Shown here in pieces: positions 8,829 through 16,341 of a stretch of DNA of 64,000 nt. The stretch lies in NCBI GenBank assembly GCA_004193285.1, contig SECP01000029.1:37352-101351 (forward strand), in the 5' to 3' direction. Position 1 is the stretch's first letter; each line of letters begins with the position of its first letter. The translations under genes were made by a program, and so were the position numbers. The notes under the pieces are model-generated. The model ran no database searches. It was not told the origin of the DNA and was given only the letters and a program-made list of their open reading frames with translations. This DNA comes from Myxococcales bacterium (GTDB lineage Bacteria > Myxococcota_A > Polyangia > Polyangiales > Polyangiaceae).

Positions 8829-10802
8829 TTGAGTGACGGGTTTTCCCTCGAGGGGCGCGTGCTGTTCCTCTCCCAAGATCCAGAGCTCCTCAAGGCGCAG
8901 CTCGCGGGTGGCGAGCGCGCGCTGGGGTCGGCGGCGCTCGCGCCTTTGCGAGACCGCGTCTCCACTGACGAAATCACCCCGGCTTGGGCCTGCTACTACT
9001 TCGACGCAACGCTGGCTCGCTACTGCCTCGTAGGGCTCGCCGGAGGCGCGGTGGAAGCCGGCGACGTGCAGCGGGGCGGCTTCGAGGTCCTCGTGGCCGG
9101 CGAGAGCTTCGGCTACGGCTCGTCGCGAGAGACGGCGCCATTTTCGCTGAAGGCGGCTGGCATTCGGCTGATCATCGCCGCCAGCGTCGAGAAGATCTTC
9201 CTTCAAAACTGCCAGAACCTCGGCATCTACGTGAGCACGGACTTCGGTCTGCTACCGCGTTTGCTCCGCGGCGAGCGGGTGGAGACGCGCGAGCTCTTGC
9301 TCGGTTTGGACGGGCTGGCTCGGGACGTCGTCGCCGCGGGGGGGCTTTTCGCCTACAACGCGCGGCGCTTGCGAGGGGGAGTGGCAGCGCCGCCGCCGAG
9401 CGCGCCCCCGCGCGCCATGACTCTGGTCGAAAAGCTGATCGCAGCCCACGTCGTCGGTGACCGGGGCGAGCTGGGAGTGCGTAGCGTGGCGCCGGGCGAA
9501 TCCTACTTCGTACGCGCCGACCTCCGCTTCTCTCACGACTACGTGACGGCCATGGCCGACTCGCTGTTTCGCCAAGGCTTTGGCGAGGACGCACAGGTGG
9601 CAGAGCCGGAGAGCCTGGTCCTTTTTCGCGATCACCTCACTTTACTCGGTGAAGCACTCACTCCCCGGCACCGCGAGCTCAAGCTGTACGACCACGCGCT
9701 GGAGCTCAAGCGCGCTCAGGAGCGCTTTGCCGAGCGGCACTCCGTGCGTCTGTTCGACGAGGTGGCGGGGCCGTCTGGTCCCCGCAGCTACGGCATTTGC
9801 CACAACGTCGTGCTCGACGAGCTCGGGCTCCCCGGGACCGTGATCATCGGGACTGACTCGCACACGTGCACCGCGGGTGCGCTCGGCGCTTTGGCGTTCG
9901 GAGTCGGCAGCACCGACATGGCCAACGCATTCCTGACTCGTGACGCGCGCCTGCGAGTGCCGGAGACGGTGAAGGTGGAGCTCGTGGGCGCGCTACTGCC
10001 GGGCGTGGCCGCGAAGGACGTCATGCTTCGCCTGCTCGCTTCGCCCGAGGCACGCGCGGGCGCATTCCGCGCGCGGGTGCTCGAGTTCGGAGGTCCGGGC
10101 GTCGCGAGCCTCAATCTGGACGAGCGCGCCACGCTCACCAACATGGCGGTGGAAGCCTCGGCTTTTACCGGGGTCGTTCCCTTCGACGCGCGGGCGGCGG
10201 CCGAGCTGTCCGCGCGGCGGGGCGTGACCCTTTCCGCCGGAGCTTGCGCAGATCCCGGGGCGCAGTATGCCGCGGTCGTGACGCTGGACCTTTCCGAGCT
10301 GGAGCCCATGATTTCGCTGCCGGGAGATCCACGCAACGGCATGCCTTTGCGAGAGGCCGAGCGCGGAGGTCCGGTGCGCATCGACATCGCCTACGGCGGC
10401 TCTTGCACCGGCTCGAAAGCGACCGACATCGACGCTTACGCGGCCGTGCTCGGCGCGGGGCTGGGCGCGGGGCTCCGCGTGGCCGAAGGAGTACGGCTCT
10501 ACATCCAGCTCGGCTCGCTGCAAATTCGCAGGTACGCCGAGGAGCGCGGCTACCTGGAGTTGTTCGAGCGCGCCGGCGCCATCGTGCTGGAGCCGGCGTG
10601 CGGCGCCTGCATCGGCTCGGGCCCTGGCATCTCCACCCGCGAAGACGAGGTGACGGTCAGCGCGGTGAACCGAAACTTTCCGGGGCGGAGCGGGCCAGGC
10701 CGCGTTTACCTAGCGAGCCCATGGGTCGTCGCGGCCAGCGCGCTCGCTGGGCACCTCGCGGCGCCCAGCGAAGCCGCGCTGCCCACAGGAGCGCAATCGT
10801 GA
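8829..10802 (+). CDS. Fused aconitase-family hydro-lyase, swivel domain first (isopropylmalate isomerase-like)
   Basis: 657 aa. Residues about 1-180 are a LeuD-like swivel domain (ESFGYGSSRETAPFSLK at 92-108, then IIAASVEKIFLQNC). Residues about 195-640 are a LeuC-like catalytic region with GTDSHTCTAG (341-350) and three probable [4Fe-4S] ligands: C526 in YGGSCTGSK, C591 and C594 in ACGACIGSG, followed by NRNFPGRSGPG. Fungal Leu1 and aconitase A place the swivel last; swivel-first is the order of aconitase B, but the HEAT domain is missing here. A TTG start at 8829 is chosen because GAGG stands 7 bases upstream and longer frames would run into the divergent gene. Substrate (isopropylmalate, homoaconitate or other) is uncertain. 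It overlaps the next gene by GTGA. Confidence 0.82.
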   Translation: MSDGFSLEGRVLFLSQDPELLKAQLAGGERALGSAALAPLRDRVSTDEITPAWACYYFDATLARYCLVGLAGGAVEAGDVQRGGFEVLVAGESFGYGSSRETAPFSLKAAGIRLIIAASVEKIFLQNCQNLGIYVSTDFGLLPRLLRGERVETRELLLGLDGLARDVVAAGGLFAYNARRLRGGVAAPPPSAPPRAMTLVEKLIAAHVVGDRGELGVRSVAPGESYFVRADLRFSHDYVTAMADSLFRQGFGEDAQVAEPESLVLFRDHLTLLGEALTPRHRELKLYDHALELKRAQERFAERHSVRLFDEVAGPSGPRSYGICHNVVLDELGLPGTVIIGTDSHTCTAGALGALAFGVGSTDMANAFLTRDARLRVPETVKVELVGALLPGVAAKDVMLRLLASPEARAGAFRARVLEFGGPGVASLNLDERATLTNMAVEASAFTGVVPFDARAAAELSARRGVTLSAGACADPGAQYAAVVTLDLSELEPMISLPGDPRNGMPLREAERGGPVRIDIAYGGSCTGSKATDIDAYAAVLGAGLGAGLRVAEGVRLYIQLGSLQIRRYAEERGYLELFERAGAIVLEPACGACIGSGPGISTREDEVTVSAVNRNFPGRSGPGRVYLASPWVVAASALAGHLAAPSEAALPTGAQS

Positions 10803-11365
10803 GCGGCCGCGGGCGCGACTCGGCGTTTCAAATCGGACCCGAGATGTGGGTGCGGCTGCGCGTGGTGATCCGCGACGCCGAGGGTGAGGTCGTGCAAGAG
10901 GAGCCGACGGAGACGAGCTTCGTGTTCGGCTTTGGCGGCACGCTGCCGGCGCTGGAGGCGAGCATCGAGGGGTTGCCGCAAGGCGCCACCAAATCGGTCT
11001 ACGTGAAGCCAGCGGAGGCGTTCGGCGAGCGCGACCCGGGCGCGGTGCTGGAGGTGCTGCGCGACGAGTTCCCTGAAGACGTCGCCCCCGGCGATGTCTT
11101 CGAGGCGGAGGAGGACGAGGGCGAGGGCCCAACCGGTACGCCCGTCCTCCTGCGGGTCGTGGACGTCACTCCCGAGGCCGTGGTCTTGGACCGAAACCAC
11201 CCGCTGGCCGGGCAGCGGGTGCGCTTCGACGTAGAGGTCGTCGAGGTGCGGCCCGCGGATGAAGCCGAGATTTCGGCGGCGGAGGCCGCTCTCTTGGACC
11301 CAGGAGAGCACAAAGAAACGCTGATTCCGGCAGCGAGCTTGCTTCGAGGGGGTCCCCGGGGCTAA
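10799..11365 (+). CDS. FKBP-type peptidyl-prolyl isomerase, SlyD-like
   Basis: 188 aa, no signal peptide. After about 17 residues comes the split FKBP fold: VRLRVVIRDAEGEVV, FVFGFGGTLPALEASIEGL and a return strand VLLRVVDVTPEAVVLDRNHPLAGQ, with an insert-in-flap (chaperone) region between, the SlyD arrangement. NHPLAGQRVRFDVEV near 130-145 is the most typical SlyD stretch. The His-rich metal-binding tail of E. coli SlyD is absent. The GTG start overlaps the stop of the upstream gene by four bases. A proline isomerase/chaperone role in the cytoplasm is expected from the family. Confidence 0.85.
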   Translation: MSGRGRDSAFQIGPEMWVRLRVVIRDAEGEVVQEEPTETSFVFGFGGTLPALEASIEGLPQGATKSVYVKPAEAFGERDPGAVLEVLRDEFPEDVAPGDVFEAEEDEGEGPTGTPVLLRVVDVTPEAVVLDRNHPLAGQRVRFDVEVVEVRPADEAEISAAEAALLDPGEHKETLIPAASLLRGGPRG

Positions 11366-11410
11366 CAGAAGGCCCACCGGCGCCTAGGCCGGAGCTACGA
11401 CGGTAAAACG

Positions 11411-11800
11411 ATGCCCATCTCCGACACTCTGAAGAACGACATCCGAGTCCGCGATCGACTCTTGCGCAAGAACCAGCTGACCGAGGACGAGGTCGAGCGT
11501 CAAGACGCCGCCCTGCTCGACGTAGAGGACAAAGCCGTCGTGCTCGAGCTGAAGCAGCCGGCGCTGCAGAAGGAATCCGAGCGCGCGATCGACGGCCCGC
11601 GCATCTCGCGTCCGGCTCCTGCGGCTCGCCCCGCCCCCATTCGTCCGTTCGAGGAAGAGGACGACGACGAGGTCGTGCTCGACCCGAAGGCCAAGGCGAA
11701 GGCCGTGGTCGCCGCCGTCGCGGAAGAAGACGAAGAGGAAGAAGAAGAGGACGACGACGAGGAGGAAGCCGACGACGCGGAAAAAGGAGAAAAGGCGTGA
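11411..11800 (+). CDS. Small protein with highly acidic tail
   Basis: 129 aa, family not recognised. Residues 1-55 are charged and probably helical (LKNDIRVRDRLLRKNQLTED), residues 60-85 are Pro/Ala/Arg-rich, and the last 40 residues are dominated by Glu and Asp (EEDEEEEEEDDDEEE). The first half suggests a short coiled or DNA/RNA-adjacent element; the tail suggests a disordered, charge-based interaction. It sits 45 bases after the SlyD-like gene and overlaps the DUF1844 gene by GTGA, so it is probably in the same operon. Confidence 0.7.
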   Translation: MPISDTLKNDIRVRDRLLRKNQLTEDEVERQDAALLDVEDKAVVLELKQPALQKESERAIDGPRISRPAPAARPAPIRPFEEEDDDEVVLDPKAKAKAVVAAVAEEDEEEEEEDDDEEEADDAEKGEKA

Positions 11801-12114
11801 GCGAGAACGGGGAGCACGACGCAGCTGAGCGCGCGTATTCGGAGCACGCGCAAGCCAAAGAGCTTCCCGCCGTCGATTTCCTCAATCTGGTCGTTTCGAT
11901 GAGCCACTCGGCGCTGCTTCACTTGGGTGACGCGCCGGATCCGGTGACGGGCGCGCGGGAGAAGGACTTGCCGCTCGCCCGCCAGACCATCGATCTGCTG
12001 GCCATGCTGCAGGAAAAGACTCACGGCAACCTCTCCGGCGAGGAAGAGCGCGTGCTGACTCAAGCCATCTACGACCTTCGCATGCGCTTCGTCGAGGTCG
12101 CGCAGGGCAAGTGA
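11797..12114 (+). CDS. DUF1844 domain protein
   Basis: 105 aa with the DUF1844 pattern: VDFLNLVVSMSHSALLHLG, then DLPLARQTIDLLAMLQEKT and a closing helix ending in LRMRFVE. The family is widespread in Myxococcota, Acidobacteria and related phyla and has no assigned function. GTG start overlaps the previous stop by four bases, and its own stop overlaps the GTG of the HtrA gene by four bases, so three genes are translationally coupled. Confidence 0.85.
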   Translation: MSENGEHDAAERAYSEHAQAKELPAVDFLNLVVSMSHSALLHLGDAPDPVTGAREKDLPLARQTIDLLAMLQEKTHGNLSGEEERVLTQAIYDLRMRFVEVAQGK

Positions 12115-13277
12115 AGGTCTCGCGCTTCGCTCTCGGCGCAGCCGCGCTGCTCCCGTTCGCGCTTTCGGCCTGCAAGAAGCCGAGCCCGGGCCCGAGCGGC
12201 GGCGCGCCCGCGGTGCCTTCGGGCGCGGTGGTCGTCACCGGCGCGCCCGTCGTGACGCAGCCGGTCCAGGTCGTGGCGCCGCCGGGCGTTCAAGCACCGG
12301 CAAGCTTCGCAGATCTCGCCGCCAAGGCCGATCCAGCCGTCGTGTTCGTGAAGACGCTGCAAGAGCGTCGCGGCATCACCGGGCGTCGCCAGGTGGTGGG
12401 TGAGGGCGTGGGTAGCGCGTTCGTGTACGACCCCAACGGCCTGATCATCACGAACAACCACGTCATCGAGGGCGCCAGCGAAATCTACGTCGTGTTCGGA
12501 CGGAAGAAGCAGGTCAAGGCCACCATCGTGGGCCGGGACCCGCGCACGGACGTCGCCGTGATTCGAGTCGAGGACAAGAACCTGCCGTTCTTGCCGCTCG
12601 GGGACTCGGAGGCAGTTCGCGTGGGGGACTGGGTCGTCGCGATCGGCAACCCCTTCGCGCTGTCGCACACCGTATCCGCCGGCATCATTTCCGCGCGTGG
12701 CCGCACCATCGCGGACGTGAAGGGGCTGGACGAGTCCGGCTACTACGACTTCTTGCAGACCGACGCGAGCATCAACCCGGGCAACTCTGGAGGCCCTTTG
12801 CTGGACATGGCCGGGCGCGTCGTCGGTATGAACACCGCGATCCGCCGCGCCGCCAACAACATCGGTTTCGCGATCCCGGTCAACATGATCAAGGAGCTTT
12901 TGCCGCGGCTCCTCGCTGACGGAACCATCAAACGCAGCGCGATCGGCGTCGTCGTGGGCGTGCTCATGCCCGAGGATCGCGAGCGGCTGCAGCTGCCGGA
13001 AGAGGCCGGGGTCAAGGTCACCGCGGTGGTACCGGGTGGGCCGGCCGAGAAGGCGGGCTTGGCCGTCGACGACGTCATCGTGTCCTTCCAGGGCGAGGCG
13101 ATGCCGAATCCGGATCGACTGCGCTGGGTAGCTAGTCTGGCCGGTGTAGGTAAGACGGTAACGCTACGCGTCGCGCGCGGCGGCCGGCTCTTCGATCTTC
13201 AATTGAAGCTGGATGCCCTGCCCGAGCGAGCCTCTTCGGCGCCGCCCCTGGAAGCGCCCGAAGACGACTTTCCGTAG
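12111..13277 (+). CDS. HtrA/DegP-like serine protease, lipoprotein
   Basis: 388 aa envelope protease. The signal peptide ends in the lipobox LSAC (C21); C21-K-K-P suggests outer-membrane sorting under the +2 rule. The trypsin-like domain (about 65-275) has the full triad H117 (TNNHVIEGA), D147 (PRTDVAVI) and S226 (NPGNSGGPLLD). One PDZ domain follows (about 280-368, GGPAEKAGLAVDDVIVSF), so it is DegS/one-PDZ-like rather than two-PDZ DegP. It ends a tightly packed run from the SlyD-like gene, suggesting a shared protein-quality-control role (inference). A hairpin follows the stop immediately. Confidence 0.92.
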   Translation: MKVSRFALGAAALLPFALSACKKPSPGPSGGAPAVPSGAVVVTGAPVVTQPVQVVAPPGVQAPASFADLAAKADPAVVFVKTLQERRGITGRRQVVGEGVGSAFVYDPNGLIITNNHVIEGASEIYVVFGRKKQVKATIVGRDPRTDVAVIRVEDKNLPFLPLGDSEAVRVGDWVVAIGNPFALSHTVSAGIISARGRTIADVKGLDESGYYDFLQTDASINPGNSGGPLLDMAGRVVGMNTAIRRAANNIGFAIPVNMIKELLPRLLADGTIKRSAIGVVVGVLMPEDRERLQLPEEAGVKVTAVVPGGPAEKAGLAVDDVIVSFQGEAMPNPDRLRWVASLAGVGKTVTLRVARGGRLFDLQLKLDALPERASSAPPLEAPEDDFP

Positions 13278-13304
13278 CGCGTTCGCTGGCTTCGCCCGAA
13301 CGCG
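13278..13304 (+). terminator. Hairpin directly after the htrA-like gene
   Basis: Perfect 8-base stem CGCGTTCG / CGAACGCG with an 11-base loop, starting at the base after the stop codon. No T-run follows, so a Rho-assisted or 3'-end-protecting hairpin is more likely than a strong intrinsic terminator. It separates this operon from the sigma-factor gene. Confidence 0.4.
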
Positions 13305-13349
13305 GCCTCAGGGGAGATTGCCGCGCCGCCTTCCGTAACACGACGGGAG

Positions 13350-14087
13350 ATGTCGCAAAGTATTCTTGCCCCCCGGCTCGTTTTTGGGGATTCCGAGCCG
13401 GCCTCGGTCACGACGCAGGTCGCCCGTGATCGAAATGTCAGAGAGGTGAATAGGGGGGACCAGCCCGCGTCCAACCGGCTGGAACGTGACCAAGAATCCG
13501 AGCAAGACCGCTGCCTCATCGTGCGCGCTCAGGCGGGCGATACGGGCGCGTTTCGGCTGCTGGTCGAGCGGCATCAGCGACGCGTCTTCGCGATCGCGCT
13601 CGGGCTGGTGCGCGACGAGCAAGACGCTCGCGAGATCGCGCAAGAGGCGTTCCTGCGCGTGCACAAGGGCCTCGCTCAGTTTCACGGCGGCTCCAGCTTC
13701 TTCACTTGGCTGTACCGGATCGTCACGAACCTCTCGATCGATCTCATGCGCAAGCCATCGCGCCGGGAGGCCGAGCTCCATTTTGCGCTCGAGTCGGACG
13801 ACCCTGAAGGAGCGCTCCTCCCTGCAACCGACGCCGACCCCTACGACGCCGTGCGCCGCACCCAGCTCTCGCAGCGCATTCAGCGCGCGCTCGAGCAGCT
13901 ACCCCCGTACCACCGCGGAGTCATCCTGATGCGCGAGGTGGAGGGCTTGAGCTACGAGGAGATGGCAGAGGCGATGCAGGTCTCCAAGGGGACGATCATG
14001 AGCCGGCTGTTTCACGCGCGGAAGAAGCTGCAGCGCGCGCTCCTCGATTGTCACGAAGAAGAATGCCCCGGAGCAAAGACCGCGTGA
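13350..14087 (+). CDS. ECF-type RNA polymerase sigma factor (RpoE-like)
   Basis: 245 aa. After a non-conserved N-terminal extension of about 55 residues come region 2 (about 65-135, including LVERHQRRVFAIALGLVRD, AREIAQEAFLRVHKGL and FFTWLYRIVTNLSIDLMRK) and region 4 (about 175-232, ALEQLPPYHRGVILMREVEG, SYEEMAEAM and the helix-turn-helix KGTIMSRLFHARKKLQ). It will direct RNA polymerase to a specific stress or envelope regulon. The next gene looks like its anti-sigma factor, with the two reading frames overlapping. Confidence 0.92.
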   Translation: MSQSILAPRLVFGDSEPASVTTQVARDRNVREVNRGDQPASNRLERDQESEQDRCLIVRAQAGDTGAFRLLVERHQRRVFAIALGLVRDEQDAREIAQEAFLRVHKGLAQFHGGSSFFTWLYRIVTNLSIDLMRKPSRREAELHFALESDDPEGALLPATDADPYDAVRRTQLSQRIQRALEQLPPYHRGVILMREVEGLSYEEMAEAMQVSKGTIMSRLFHARKKLQRALLDCHEEECPGAKTA

Positions 14088-14569
14088 ACGCCGATTCCGA
14101 GCAGCTATCGCGCTACCTGGACGGAGAGATGACTCCGGCCGAGGCGGCGGCGTTCGAGGCGCGGCTGGCAACGAGCGGCCAGCTGCGGCGCGAGCTCGAG
14201 GCCGTTCGTCAGGTAGGCAGGGCCTTGCGGCTGTGGTCGCGCAGCGTGGAGCCCCGCGCGGCGAGCCTGCTCGAGCCGACTTTAGCGCGCGCGCGCCAGC
14301 ACGAGCAGCGGCGCGCGCGGCACGTGCGGGTTGGCTACCTCGCCGCCGCCACCCTGGCCCTCGTCACCCTCCCCTGGGGGCGCCTCGACTCGGTGGTCTC
14401 GCCCACCGGGGCGCCCGCGTTGCTGCCTGCGAGCGCGGCGATCGAGCGGGTGGAGGCGAGCGATCGGCACGCCCAAGTATTCGTGGTCGGGAGCTCCAGC
14501 ACGCCCGTGCTGTGGCTCGCGGACGACGCGCCGGAAGAGGGCGCCTCCGCCGAGCAGGACCCGGGCTGA
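14063..14569 (+). CDS. Putative membrane anti-sigma factor
   Basis: 168 aa from the ATG at 14063. A GTG at 14084, overlapping the sigma-factor stop as GTGA, is an equally plausible start and places the conserved part at the N-terminus. The cytoplasmic segment LSRYLDGEMTPAEAAAFEARL is the typical anti-sigma opening. No HxxxCxxC zinc motif is present. One membrane segment lies at about 93-112 (YLAAATLALVTLPW), followed by a short periplasmic part with HAQVFVVGSSSTPVLWL. By context it should hold the ECF sigma factor at the membrane. Confidence 0.75.
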   Translation: MPRSKDRVNADSEQLSRYLDGEMTPAEAAAFEARLATSGQLRRELEAVRQVGRALRLWSRSVEPRAASLLEPTLARARQHEQRRARHVRVGYLAAATLALVTLPWGRLDSVVSPTGAPALLPASAAIERVEASDRHAQVFVVGSSSTPVLWLADDAPEEGASAEQDPG

Positions 14570-14570
14570 C

Positions 14571-15077
14571 ATGCGCCGCCGCTCGTTGCTCGTGGTGGTG
14601 CTCGGCGCCGTGAGCGTGCTCGCTTCGAGCGGCCTGGCTAGCGCCTCACCCGCGGCGAAGCGGCCTTCCCGCCTGACCGCGCCGCAAGCCCCGGTGGAGA
14701 CCGTCATCGAGGTCAGCGTGCTGCACGGCAGCCATGAAAAGCGCGCCCCCGACCCTCGCACCGCGGACATGCCGGAGCTTCGGGAAGGGCCCTTCGCGCG
14801 GTACGAGAGCTACCAGCTGCTCTCGCGTACGTCGCTGTCGCTGGCGCGCGGCACCAAGCGCCAGCTCAAGCTTCCCGACGGGCGGCTGCTGGAGGCGCGG
14901 CTCGACGCGTTGCTGCCGGACGGCAGCTCGCGGCTCGTAGCCAGTATCAATCGACCCCAGGCGAAGGACTTCTTGCCGCTGCTGGAGGTGAAGGCGCGTC
15001 CGGGGCAGTCCTTCATCGTCGCGGGCCAGAGCTACCGGCGCGGCGTCCTCGTGCTCGTGTTCAAGGTCCTTCGGTGA
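14571..15077 (+). CDS. Secreted protein of unknown function, third gene of the sigma operon
   Basis: 168 aa with a clear signal peptide (MRRRSLLVVVLGAVSVLASS, cleavage after about ASA). The mature part is small and beta-rich (FARYESYQLLSRTSL, LKLPDGRLLEARL, SFIVAGQSYRRGVLVLVFK), with no family I recognise. It starts one base after the anti-sigma stop, so it is almost certainly co-transcribed and could be a periplasmic modulator of the sigma/anti-sigma pair (inference). Confidence 0.75.
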   Translation: MRRRSLLVVVLGAVSVLASSGLASASPAAKRPSRLTAPQAPVETVIEVSVLHGSHEKRAPDPRTADMPELREGPFARYESYQLLSRTSLSLARGTKRQLKLPDGRLLEARLDALLPDGSSRLVASINRPQAKDFLPLLEVKARPGQSFIVAGQSYRRGVLVLVFKVLR

Positions 15078-15080
15078 GCT

Positions 15081-16340
15081 TCAGCCGATCGGGAGCGTGA
15101 GCGTGAAGCTCGTACCTTCGCCGATGGCGCTGCTGACCTGAATCGTTCCTCCGTGCGCGTCCAAGATACCGCGCACGATCGAGAGGCCGAGCCCCGTGCC
15201 GCGCCCATCCGTCTTCGTCGTGAAGAACGGCTCGAAGATTTGCGGCATCGCCTCGGCCGGGATGCCGCTGCCGGTGTCGCTCACGTCGATGCGCAGGCTC
15301 TCGCCGGAGTCCACGCTTCGGACCGCGATGCGCAAGACTCCTCCGCGCTCGGACATCGCGTGGGCAGCGTTGGTGAAGAGGTTCACGAACACCTGGGTGA
15401 GCTGGCCAGTGATGCCCGCGATGACCGGCAGCGGCTCCGCGAAATCCTGCTCCACCTCGACGTTGTCCCCCTCGAACTCGTGCTCGCAGAAGAGGAGGGC
15501 ACGCTCGATGACCTCTTCCACCCGCACCGGCCCGCGCGAGTCACCGGTTGGGCGCGCGTAGGCCACCAAATCACGCGTGAACTTGAGAATGCGCTCGGCG
15601 GCTTCGCCGATGCGACGCACCCGCTCCGCGTCGTCCACCCAATCGGCGCTGTCGCCGCGGCTCAGCTTCTTCGTCAGGTAGTCCGAGTACGCGATGATCG
15701 ACGTGAGCGGGTTGTTCAGCTCGTGCACCACCCCGGCTACGATTTGACCCAAAGACGCGAGCTTCTCCGTTTGGATGACCTGCGCCTGCAAGCGGTGAAA
15801 GTTGCGCACCGATTCTTCGGCGCGCCCATAGACTCGCAGGCGACCGAGCGCGGCCCCGAGCACGGTGGCTGCCTGAGCCGCGATCTCGCGCCGAAGCGGG
15901 CTGAGCGGCTCGGTCCCCGCGCTGCGCCCGACATGAAAGCTGGAGCCGGAGGTGCCGCTGCCGTCGTCCAGCTCGTAGATGCGCTCTTCCGCGTAAGTGG
16001 GAAACAACCGCGATGGGTCGCGCTCCGGACCTCGGCGTAAGCCCGCGCCGAGCCGGTAGAGGACCACGGGCTCCGGGCGGCCGGCTTGAACCAGGCAGAT
16101 GCCGAGCGAGGCGCCAGGGAAGAGCAGCGACACGCCATCCAGGAAGATGCGGCCCAGGTCCTCGAACGAGACGTCGATGGGGAGCGAGTTGCTCAACCTC
16201 AGCAGCACGTCCCGCCACGGCTCGGCGATGGGCGCCTCCGAGGTGCGGCGCGTGCCGGAAGGAGCCGGCCGCGTCTCGCGCGGGTCCAGGCCTTCCACGC
16301 TGCCCGGAACGGGCGTGAAGGAGTCGGGATTCTGGCTCAT
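15081..16340 (-). CDS. Sensor histidine kinase with GAF-like input domain
   Basis: 419 aa, soluble. Residues about 45-170 form a divergent GAF-like sensory region (GRIFLDGVSLLFPGASLGICLV). HisKA follows with phosphoacceptor H206 in GVVHELNNPLTSIIAYSDYL. The HATPase domain is complete: N324 (LFTNAAHAM), G1 DTGSGIP (355-361), F box FEPFFTTK and G2 GTGLGLS (381-387). It begins one base after the stop of the upstream REC-GAF-PAS-PAS-HisKA gene (TGAcATG), so the two are co-translated. The upstream protein lacks an ATPase domain, so this kinase may supply it. Confidence 0.93.
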   Translation of the reverse strand: MSQNPDSFTPVPGSVEGLDPRETRPAPSGTRRTSEAPIAEPWRDVLLRLSNSLPIDVSFEDLGRIFLDGVSLLFPGASLGICLVQAGRPEPVVLYRLGAGLRRGPERDPSRLFPTYAEERIYELDDGSGTSGSSFHVGRSAGTEPLSPLRREIAAQAATVLGAALGRLRVYGRAEESVRNFHRLQAQVIQTEKLASLGQIVAGVVHELNNPLTSIIAYSDYLTKKLSRGDSADWVDDAERVRRIGEAAERILKFTRDLVAYARPTGDSRGPVRVEEVIERALLFCEHEFEGDNVEVEQDFAEPLPVIAGITGQLTQVFVNLFTNAAHAMSERGGVLRIAVRSVDSGESLRIDVSDTGSGIPAEAMPQIFEPFFTTKTDGRGTGLGLSIVRGILDAHGGTIQVSSAIGEGTSFTLTLPIG

Positions 16341-16341
16341 G

